In this document: piece by piece, positions 14,830 through 20,578 of the stretch
Numbering within the stretch: the first letter of the stretch is position 1
Layout: each line of letters starts with the position of its first letter
From: Syntrophaceae bacterium UBA4778
Lineage (GTDB): Bacteria; Desulfobacterota; Syntrophia; Syntrophales; UBA4778
Length of the DNA: 20,578 nt
NCBI GenBank assembly: GCA_002403175.1
Contig: DHHG01000080.1
Span: forward strand, 1-20,578
Direction: 5' to 3'
The notes under the pieces: model-generated
What the model saw: only the letters and a program-made list of their open reading frames with translations
Databases searched by the model: none
Told to the model about the DNA's origin: nothing
Translations under genes and position numbers: made by a program

Positions 14830-14844
14830 TGGTGGAGATGAGGG
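14830..14844. repeat. attR candidate within the tRNA-Ala 3' end
   Basis: TGGTGGAGATGAGGG is the plus-strand form of the tRNA 3' end and matches 5967-5980 except for one base. The integrase gene lies on the element side. Confidence 0.6.
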
Positions 14845-14905
14845 GGATCGAACCCCTGACCTCGGCATTGCGAACGCCGCGCTCTCCCAGTTGAGCTACA
14901 TCCCC
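14830..14905 (-). tRNA. tRNA-Ala(CGC)
   Basis: On the minus strand the 76-base gene folds fully. The acceptor stem is GGGGATG with CATCTCC, the D arm is GCTC/GAGC, the anticodon arm is CGGCG-TTCGCAA-TGCCG with anticodon CGC (14870-14872), the T arm is AGGGG-TTCGATC-CCCCT, and the discriminator is A with an encoded CCA (14830-14832). It reads GCG alanine codons. Its 3' end is the inferred attachment site of the neighbouring element, and the gene remains intact. Confidence 0.97.
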
Positions 14906-14926
14906 ACAGCCTTAAAGTTTGCAATT

Positions 14927-14954
14927 ATTATATGATTACCATGCCGCCTGTCAA
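14927..14954 (-). promoter_or_regulatory. Consensus promoter of tRNA-Ala
   Basis: On the minus strand TTGACA (14954-14949) and TATAAT (14932-14927), both perfect, are 16 bases apart. The -10 box ends about 21 bases before the tRNA 5' end. Confidence 0.85.
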
Positions 14955-15102
14955 GCAAAGATCTCTCGAAATTTAAATCCCCAAATAGATAAAATCTGTT
15001 TTTTCTGGATTCAGAACACATTGAGAAAATTTTAAAGCTATTCGGTTTTTCTGCCGAAATGGAAGGCATACGTGTATTTTGATATCTTGATAGGAGAAGA
15101 AA

Positions 15103-16176
15103 ATGGCAAAAATCGATTCTCTTTTTGAATTCATGCATAAGGAAGGAGCTTCCGACCTTCATCTTTTTGCAGGATCAAGACCAGCCTTGAGAGTCAGAGG
15201 CGATATGGAACCTTTCGGAGATGAAATTCTGGAAGACAAGAATCTGACAGAAATGCTCTATGAGATTTTGCCGGCTGATAAGATCCAGGAATTCGAAAAA
15301 ACCGGGGATATGGATTTCGGCTACGAACTACCCGGCCTTGCAAGATACCGTTGCAACTACCTCAAGCAAAAAAGGGGAGTAGGCGCAGTCTTCCGAGAAA
15401 TCCCCAGCAAAATTATGTCTATGGAACAACTTGGGATTCCCCTGCTCTTGCGTGATCTTGCATTGCTGCCCAGGGGATTGGTTCTTGTTACCGGACCGAC
15501 AGGCAGCGGGAAATCAACTACACTAGCGGCTATCATTGATTATGCCAATGAAAAGCGCAAAAGCCACATCGTAACTATTGAGGACCCGATAGAGTTTGTC
15601 CATATCGGAAGAACTTGTGCTGTCAATCACCGAGAGGTCGGAACGCATACAAAATCGTTCTCAGCGGCATTGAGAGCGGTATTACGAGAAGATCCCGATA
15701 TCATTCTGGTCGGAGAGATGAGAGACCTTGAAACAACAGCATTGGCAATAGAGGCAGCCAATACAGGACACCTTGTTTTCGCAACCTTGCACACAATGGG
15801 AGCAACCAGAACAGTTGATCGTATCATCGATCAGTTTCCTGCAGATCAGCAACAGCAAATTCGCATGTCTCTTTCGGAATCACTGAAGGCCATTATCTCT
15901 CAAACTCTTTTCAAGAGGATTGATAAAAAGGGACGTGTCGCCGCGCTCGAAATTTTACTCTGCAATGTAGCGGCATCAAACCTGATTCGGGAAGAAAAGA
16001 CCTACCAGCTCATGTCCGTTATACAGACCTCCAAAAAGCTGGGCATGATTTCCATGGACGACTCCATCATGGATCTGCTTCAAAGAAAATGGATCAGCGT
16101 TGAAGAGGCATACGAAAAATCAGCGGACAAGAAAAGATTCGCCCCCCTTCTTAAAATACCTCCTCCAGAGTGGTAG
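15103..16176 (+). CDS. pilT: PilT-type retraction ATPase
   Basis: This hexameric cytoplasmic ATPase powers type IV pilus retraction (twitching). The protein has 357 residues, the usual PilT length. Visible marks are MHKEGASDLHL at the start, Walker A GPTGSGKST, the Asp box VTIEDPIEFVH, Walker B DIILVGEMRD, the His box FATLHT, and the PilT-like AASNLIREEKTYQL near the C-terminus, close to the AIRNLIRE motif that marks retraction ATPases. AGGAGA precedes the ATG. The last 26 bases overlap the convergent TPR gene. PilU or a second PilT paralogue is an alternative, since some genomes carry several. Confidence 0.93.
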   Translation: MAKIDSLFEFMHKEGASDLHLFAGSRPALRVRGDMEPFGDEILEDKNLTEMLYEILPADKIQEFEKTGDMDFGYELPGLARYRCNYLKQKRGVGAVFREIPSKIMSMEQLGIPLLLRDLALLPRGLVLVTGPTGSGKSTTLAAIIDYANEKRKSHIVTIEDPIEFVHIGRTCAVNHREVGTHTKSFSAALRAVLREDPDIILVGEMRDLETTALAIEAANTGHLVFATLHTMGATRTVDRIIDQFPADQQQQIRMSLSESLKAIISQTLFKRIDKKGRVAALEILLCNVAASNLIREEKTYQLMSVIQTSKKLGMISMDDSIMDLLQRKWISVEEAYEKSADKKRFAPLLKIPPPEW

Positions 16177-17098
16177 CTTTACGATAGGCCTCCTCTGCCT
16201 CCGCAACAAAGCCTTCAGCCAAGTAGGCTTGCGCCAGATGGAGATAAAGAAACGGGTTCTTCGAATCGGCGGTAATGGCTTTCTTAAAAATCCGAATAGC
16301 ATCGGGGTTTCGGCCCTCTCCGGTCAGCATATTCCCCAATCGGTTATAGTAGGCAGCACGCTGGTCGGGATTCTTCCTTATGGCATTTTCATAAGCTGTT
16401 TCAGCCTCTTCAATATTGCCATTTTTTAGATAAGCATCACCAAGAACGCAATAATAAAGTGACTGATCTTCCTTATGGTGAATGGCCTTCGTTAAAAAGG
16501 ATTGCGCCCGCTCATATGCGCCTGCCTCAAGGTAGGCATTTCCCATCTTGTAATAATACTCTCCCGTTCCTTCCGGATCGATTAAAATGGCCTTATTGTA
16601 TCTATCTTCTGCCTCCTCGTAATTACCCGATGCGATCAGCGCATTACCAAGGCTGCACAGATATGCAGTGGAATCAGGTTCCATTTGGACAAGCTTTTCG
16701 AAAATTTCTATCGCTTCGTTGAGTCTATTACATCTTCTATATGACTCACCTAATGTGAATAGGAGGCCAACATCTTCCGGCTGAACCTTTACGGCTTTAG
16801 TACAAATTTCAATCAGTTTTTGATCATTATCCATTTGCTTGTAGATTCTGACCAACTCATCAAAGGCAAAACCTGTAAAAACTTTCCTGGAGAGCTCCTT
16901 TTCCAGAAGTTCCTCAAATAGCGCAATAGCTTCCTGTGTCCTGCCACTGTCCCTAAATACCCAAGCCAAAGAAATCTTTAGCGAATCTTCTTCCGGACTT
17001 TGATCGATCAGTTCTTTAAATAGGGCAATGGCCTCTTCATATTTTTGTTCAGCTGCATAAGCCGAAGCAAGCTTGTATTTTGGCTCCGTCTCAGCCAT
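16151..17098 (-). CDS. Tetratricopeptide repeat protein
   Basis: The 315-residue protein is built almost entirely of nine TPR units of about 34 residues. Examples are LGNALIASGNYEEAEDRYNKAI and LGDAYLKNGNIEEAETAYENAI. There is no signal peptide or membrane segment, so it is probably cytoplasmic and works as a scaffold for protein-protein contacts. AGGAGA precedes the ATG. It converges on pilT and overlaps its 3' end by 26 bases, so a shared terminator is unlikely and opposing transcription may interfere. A link to pili is suggested only by position. Confidence 0.9.
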   Translation of the reverse strand: MAETEPKYKLASAYAAEQKYEEAIALFKELIDQSPEEDSLKISLAWVFRDSGRTQEAIALFEELLEKELSRKVFTGFAFDELVRIYKQMDNDQKLIEICTKAVKVQPEDVGLLFTLGESYRRCNRLNEAIEIFEKLVQMEPDSTAYLCSLGNALIASGNYEEAEDRYNKAILIDPEGTGEYYYKMGNAYLEAGAYERAQSFLTKAIHHKEDQSLYYCVLGDAYLKNGNIEEAETAYENAIRKNPDQRAAYYNRLGNMLTGEGRNPDAIRIFKKAITADSKNPFLYLHLAQAYLAEGFVAEAEEAYRKATTLEEVF

Positions 17099-17316
17099 TT
17101 GTTTCTCCTTTTAATATTAAAATCCACCTTTGCTCTATCTATCTATCTGCCGTAACTAGACTTTAAATAATATCTTCCGCTCCTGTTGAAGTCAAGAATG
17201 CCAGTTCAAAATTTACACGCTAAAGAAATATGAAGCAACTTTAAATCTTCCCGGAAATCTTAAAAGGCAAGTGATTGGCAGACACAACGGAATTTAATCA
17301 CGCAGCCAAATATATC

Positions 17317-17345
17317 TTGACAGAGATTCATAAGTCGTGTACCTA
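17317..17345 (+). promoter_or_regulatory. Promoter candidate of rpsT
   Basis: TTGACA (17317-17322) is followed after 17 bases by TACCTA (17340-17345). The leader to the TTG start would be about 30 bases. Confidence 0.5.
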
Positions 17346-17360
17346 TAACAACTTATGAAT
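17326..17360. promoter_or_regulatory. Perfect 10-bp inverted repeat over the rpsT promoter
   Basis: ATTCATAAGT (17326-17335) and ACTTATGAAT (17351-17360) are exact reverse complements with a 15-base centre that contains the -10 region. A dimeric regulator could bind here, or the right arm could take part in a leader structure. Confidence 0.55.
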
Positions 17361-17380
17361 ATCCAAACGGAGGAAATATC

Positions 17381-17647
17381 TTGGCTACCCATAAATCAGC
17401 TGAAAAAAGAAATCGACAGAGCAAGAAGAGGAATTTGAAAAATTCCTCTATTAAATCCAGAATAAAGACAAGCGCAAAAAGAGTTCTTGAAGCCCTATCA
17501 ACCAAAGATAAATCAGCTTCAGAATCAAGCCTGAAAACAGCGATATCCGTAATTGACAAGTCAGTATCCAAAGGAACCCTTCATAAAAACACTGCGGCAC
17601 GCAAAATATCCAGATTGACAAAAAAGGTCAATAAACTTAGCGCATAG
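17381..17647 (+). CDS. rpsT: 30S ribosomal protein S20
   Basis: This 88-residue, Lys/Ser/Arg-rich helical protein (MATHKSAEKRNRQSKKRNLKNSS) binds 16S rRNA early in 30S assembly. The C-terminal HKNTAARKISRLTKKVNKL is the family signature. The start codon is TTG, preceded by ACGGAGGAA at good spacing. A UUG start is also known for Escherichia coli rpsT, where S20 represses its own translation. The same may apply here, by inference. It is monocistronic with its own promoter candidate and terminator. Confidence 0.97.
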   Translation: MATHKSAEKRNRQSKKRNLKNSSIKSRIKTSAKRVLEALSTKDKSASESSLKTAISVIDKSVSKGTLHKNTAARKISRLTKKVNKLSA

Positions 17648-17700
17648 CGGAACCAGATTGCCGGTAGCAGCAGCTTGGATATGGACGTTAAAAGTATTTT

Positions 17701-17734
17701 AAAGCCCTTATACATTGAGGGCTTTTTTATTTTC
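17701..17734 (+). terminator. Terminator between rpsT and the HD-GYP gene
   Basis: AAAGCCCT and AGGGCTTT form an 8-bp stem followed by TTTTATTTT on the plus strand. The reverse strand has a short TTTAAAA, so it may also end the convergent HD-GYP transcript. Confidence 0.88.
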
Positions 17735-17739
17735 AGATC

Positions 17740-19134
17740 TTAGTATCTATTCTGTGCGATTTTCTGTACCCGAAATTTCATATCGGTTAAGGAGAAGAAC
17801 GCATCGAGACAATCAGGGCATAGCTGGGTACCCCTAACCTCTTCCATAATCTGGAACGCCTTTTCCTCAGAAAACATTTTCCTATAAGGACGATCAGTTG
17901 TGAGGGCATCAAATGTATCGGCAACAGCGATTATCCTTGCAAAAAGGGGGATTTTATCTCCTTTCAAGGCCTGAGGATACCCTTTCCCGTCCATCCTTTC
18001 ATGATGATTTAGAATAGCGGGAATAGTATCGGCCAAGCTTTCAATGGGAGATAAAATGGATGCTCCTATTGTCGGATGAAGCTTGATTATTGCGAATTCT
18101 TGATCGTTTAGGGGACCAGCCTTTAAAAGAATATCATCCCGAATACCGATTTTCCCAATATCATGAAGAGATCCGGCCATCTTGATTTTCCCGACACGCT
18201 CTTCGCTTAATCCGAACTTTTCAGCTATTGATACTGCTATCCGGGCTACAGAATCAGAATGCCCACGCGTATATCGATCACGAGCTTCAAGCGCAAGCAC
18301 CAGGCTGGTTATACTTCCGAGGATTATTTCCCGTTCCGAATCCAGTCGCTGTTTCTCCCTGAGCAGGTTTTTAAAGTGTTCCGAAAGAAGCCGCTCACAG
18401 GTGATCAAAAGGTGATCCGTGCTGAATGGCTTTATAAGAAAAGCGGAAGCCCCGTTCTGAAGCATACGTCGCATCATAACCCGATCCATAGAAGCACTCA
18501 TTAGAATCAGTGGGACTTCTGAGTACTTCTTTTCTGAATGCAAGTTATTCAAAAAAGAAAATTCATTCTCTCTCAATGTTTCAAGATCGCACAATATGAG
18601 ATCCGGATTGAATTCCTCAAGCGATTGAATGGCTTCGTTGGTATCCGAAACCGCTTTCACTTTAAATCCGGTTTCGACGAGCGCCTCATTGATAATTTCA
18701 CGGATGGAACGCGATCTATCAACCATGAGTACTGCTCGTCCGCGTACAAGCGAGTTCCGCTCCAGAAGGTTGGTCACACATTCCCGGAGTTCCTCCCGAC
18801 CCCCGTTTTTGGTCAGATAAGCATCAGCGCCGACACTGAATCCTCTTTCAATATCCTCTTCGGAATCTCTGGCGCTCAAAATAATAACGGGAGTGGATTG
18901 AGTCGAAGGCATGCTTTTTAGTTTATTGCATACTTCAAATCCACTCATGAGCGGCATATCGACATCCGTTATGATGAGATCGAATTTTCCGGATTCGGCA
19001 ATCTCAAGCCCCCGTAACCCATCGGCAGCTTCTGAAACCATGAAGCCCATTTTTTCGAGCTCTTTTGAAAGAATGGAGCGTATGGTGTGGCTGTCGTCTA
19101 TTACAAGTATGTTCGGGATGTTGATGATGCTCAT
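17740..19134 (-). CDS. Two-receiver HD-GYP response regulator (c-di-GMP phosphodiesterase)
   Basis: I chose the ATG at 19134 (MSIINIPNILVIDD), with GAGGGGAG about 10 bases upstream, giving 464 residues. A GTG at 19197 is an alternative. The first receiver (about 6-125) has IDD, the phospho-acceptor in IITDVDMP and the Lys in YLTKNG. The second (about 135-260) has MVDRS, ILCDLE and LIKPFS, so its acidic pair is reduced to one Asp and phosphorylation there is doubtful. After a helical linker comes the HD-GYP domain with HSDSVARIA, HDIGKIGI, HHERMDGKGYP and ADTFDALTTDRPYR, all catalytic residues present. It is predicted to hydrolyse c-di-GMP under control of an unknown kinase and could affect motility, including pili, but that link is inference. 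Confidence 0.92.
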   Translation of the reverse strand: MSIINIPNILVIDDSHTIRSILSKELEKMGFMVSEAADGLRGLEIAESGKFDLIITDVDMPLMSGFEVCNKLKSMPSTQSTPVIILSARDSEEDIERGFSVGADAYLTKNGGREELRECVTNLLERNSLVRGRAVLMVDRSRSIREIINEALVETGFKVKAVSDTNEAIQSLEEFNPDLILCDLETLRENEFSFLNNLHSEKKYSEVPLILMSASMDRVMMRRMLQNGASAFLIKPFSTDHLLITCERLLSEHFKNLLREKQRLDSEREIILGSITSLVLALEARDRYTRGHSDSVARIAVSIAEKFGLSEERVGKIKMAGSLHDIGKIGIRDDILLKAGPLNDQEFAIIKLHPTIGASILSPIESLADTIPAILNHHERMDGKGYPQALKGDKIPLFARIIAVADTFDALTTDRPYRKMFSEEKAFQIMEEVRGTQLCPDCLDAFFSLTDMKFRVQKIAQNRY

Positions 19135-19377
19135 ACCTCCACCACTCCCCTCTACAAGCCAGTTTGAATAAAATCTGAAACGGCTAAATTTTATCACCTA
19201 ATCCGAACCAAATCAGAATTATATCTTTAAAAGGGATCGGTTTTGGGGAAGAAAAACTTAAGAAAAGATAACATGCAAGGAAAGATAAAGGTTAGATACG
19301 ATGAAAGTATCCACGAAAGGACTTTAGGAAATAGCTCTTTACACTCTCATTTAATGGCCGATTGTGAAAAGCGCCCA

Positions 19378-19899
19378 CTAAAATCCGGACATAATGGCCC
19401 TATAAATACGATCGGCTGTGTCGACCGCCAGTTTCTGGATGGCAGCCCTTCGATTCGCATCTGTAACTGCAGGATTGTTCTGATCTATTAAATAATCTTC
19501 ATACCAGACGAAACCCTTGTTAGCCCAGATCACCTGATGATTGCTTTCTTCGAAAACCGCATCGAGAGTCACTGTCACGCGGTCTTCCTTGGCTACATTT
19601 CCACTTGAATAGGATAGATGCGATGTGGAGAGGTTTATGATGGAAGATTTCAAAACGGCATCTGAGCTGCCCTGGTTTTCGGCCAGCTTAAACCTTGATG
19701 TCGTGCGGAAGCGGTCATTAAATGCATTCCTGAATATATTTTCAATATTGGCCTCGCTGGTATTGTTTGCAATATTATCGATATAAACCTTCTGGATTTC
19801 AGGCTTTATATTCTCCCCTCCCGGTGTGAAACGGTAACCGCACGAAAGAATAATACAAATAAGAAATAGAAGGACTGAAGATAAAGACTTATTGAGCAT
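19378..19899 (-). CDS. lptE: LptE-like LPS-assembly lipoprotein
   Basis: LptE plugs the LptD barrel in the outer membrane and helps place lipopolysaccharide. The ATG at 19899 (MLNKSLSSVLLFLICIILSC) has GGAA upstream. A TTG at 19911 is less likely. The lipobox ILSC puts the lipidated Cys at residue 20, followed directly by GYRF, the LptE hallmark. The later NRRAAIQKLAVDTADRIYRAI helix also fits. The 173-residue length is normal. It lies 65 bases after leuS in the same direction, a gene order known in many Gram-negative bacteria. Confidence 0.88.
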   Translation of the reverse strand: MLNKSLSSVLLFLICIILSCGYRFTPGGENIKPEIQKVYIDNIANNTSEANIENIFRNAFNDRFRTTSRFKLAENQGSSDAVLKSSIINLSTSHLSYSSGNVAKEDRVTVTLDAVFEESNHQVIWANKGFVWYEDYLIDQNNPAVTDANRRAAIQKLAVDTADRIYRAIMSGF

Positions 19900-19964
19900 G
19901 GAATTTTCCAATATTTGTATAACCCAGGAAATTCAATCGAAAACCTGTGTTAATGTTAAGCATT

Positions 19965-20578
19965 CTATTTTATAACGATATTGACCAGTTTTCTAGGAAC
20001 ATAAATCTCTTTTAAGACAGTCTTTCCAGACAATATTGCAGCAACCTTCTCGTCGGCGCGGGCCTGTTCCTTAATCCGGTCATCCGATTCATCAGCTCCC
20101 ACTGTGATTCGCCCACGCAGTTTGCCGTTTATCTGGATCACGATTGTAATCTCTTCGGCCGAAGCGACCTCAGGATCGAAAGCGGGCCAAGGCATGTCGA
20201 GTAATTGCGTAGTTCTCCCCAGCATTTCCCATAGTTCCTCGGTTACGTGGGGTATGATGGGTGAAAGAAGAGCGATCACAGCTTCGATAGACTCTCTGAT
20301 GACAGAGAGCGCCCTTACATCCGTTTTTTCAGGGCGTTGCAGCTGGTACAGGGCATTGACCAGTTCCATTACAGCACTAATTGCCGTATTGAAGTGAAAG
20401 CGATTTTCGAGATCCGTCGTAACCTTCTTCACTGTCTGATGCGTTTTGCGTCTAAGTTCCTTGATATCACCTTGCAGTTCGCCTGATCCATCGAATGGCT
20501 CAACTGCGATGATATCCGCAAAATAGTCCAGAACAATTCTCCAGACCCGTCCGATAAAACGGTACGAGCCTTCCACCC
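19965..20578 (-). CDS. leuS: Leucyl-tRNA synthetase, C-terminal part (5' end outside window)
   Basis: The last roughly 204 residues of LeuRS are visible. They cover the anticodon-binding helical domain (YRFIGRVWRIVLDYF, LLSPIIPHVTEELWEMLGR, LLDMPWPAFDPE) and the C-terminal VQINGK-type domain (IVIQINGKLRGRITV, ending RKLVNIVIK). These match class Ia LeuRS. The catalytic HIGH and KMSKS regions are outside the window. The gene is upstream of lptE on the same strand. Confidence 0.96.
   Translation of the reverse strand, partial: VEGSYRFIGRVWRIVLDYFADIIAVEPFDGSGELQGDIKELRRKTHQTVKKVTTDLENRFHFNTAISAVMELVNALYQLQRPEKTDVRALSVIRESIEAVIALLSPIIPHVTEELWEMLGRTTQLLDMPWPAFDPEVASAEEITIVIQINGKLRGRITVGADESDDRIKEQARADEKVAAILSGKTVLKEIYVPRKLVNIVIK

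Larger units (their letters stand above)
5967..14830. mobile_element. Integrated phage-satellite-like element in tRNA-Ala(CGC)
   Basis: The boundaries are inferred from three independent signs. First, a P4-type integrase gene is adjacent to the 3' end of a tRNA gene. Second, TGGTGGGATGAGGG at 5967-5980 repeats the tRNA 3' end TGGTGGAGATGAGGG at 14830-14844 with one base missing. Third, pairs of ATACCCC motifs follow ACTAG and stand exactly 12 bases apart just inside both ends. The content is integrase, AlpA-type regulator, HTH regulator, PrimPol-helicase, iteron origin, several small unknown proteins, one virion-like protein and a lipoprotein. No capsid, terminase, portal, tail or lysis genes are seen, so I favour a satellite over a complete prophage. 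A decayed prophage or a non-phage integrative element is the alternative. The left end is the less certain boundary. Confidence 0.75.

Noticed and set aside
17130..17147. Short CTAT repeat run between the TPR gene and rpsT
   Set aside because: It is only a few units long and in a non-coding stretch, with no sign of function.
19243..19491. Plus-strand 82-codon frame between the HD-GYP gene and lptE
   Set aside because: Its second half overlaps the real lptE coding region antisense and it shows no recognisable motif. The unshared part is too short to support a gene.
1..20578. CRISPR array, rRNA genes, insertion sequences or known defence genes
   Set aside because: No spaced direct repeats of CRISPR type, no rRNA segments, no transposase and no recognisable restriction, toxin-antitoxin or other defence proteins were seen on either strand.

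Overview
The window looks like a chromosomal segment of a Gram-negative bacterium, most likely a member of the Desulfobacterota (former Deltaproteobacteria), interrupted by a small integrated element. The organism call rests on gene content and order (xseA-xseB-ispA-dxs, a PilT ATPase, a double-receiver HD-GYP protein, rpsT, leuS-lptE) and on protein style. It is an inference, not a database result.

Left chromosomal part (1-5966). An operon on the minus strand runs xseA, xseB, ispA, dxs: exonuclease VII followed by two enzymes that start isoprenoid synthesis. dxs runs off the left edge. A divergent plus-strand gene then encodes a deoxyhypusine-synthase-family protein with its own promoter-like sequence and a strong terminator.

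Middle part (about 5967-14830). This 8.9 kb stretch has the features of an integrated phage satellite or small integrative element. A P4-type tyrosine integrase lies beside the 3' end of a tRNA-Ala(CGC) gene. An imperfect copy of the tRNA 3' end sits at the far end. ATACCCC repeats with identical spacing lie just inside both ends. The gene set is integrase with a coupled 77-aa protein, an HTH regulator with an unusual three-part module, an AlpA-type regulator, a PrimPol-helicase replication protein, an iteron and hairpin origin, a HGGxSTG zinc protein, a 92-aa protein, a 186-aa basic-tailed protein behind a structured RNA, one small phage-virion-like protein, and a self-contained lipoprotein unit. 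No capsid, terminase, portal or lysis gene is visible. That fits a satellite that borrows a helper phage, but helper dependence cannot be shown from this window.

Right chromosomal part (14830-20578). tRNA-Ala(CGC) has a consensus promoter. It is followed by pilT (plus), a nine-TPR protein convergent with and overlapping pilT, rpsT with a TTG start and a perfect 10-bp inverted repeat over its promoter, a two-receiver HD-GYP c-di-GMP phosphodiesterase (minus), lptE, and the 3' part of leuS, which runs off the right edge.

The most interesting material is the element. It carries a nested inverted-repeat origin, a three-way-junction RNA candidate with a GNRA-type loop, helically phased repeats upstream of alpA, a lipoprotein cargo gene, and several small proteins that I could not assign to a function.
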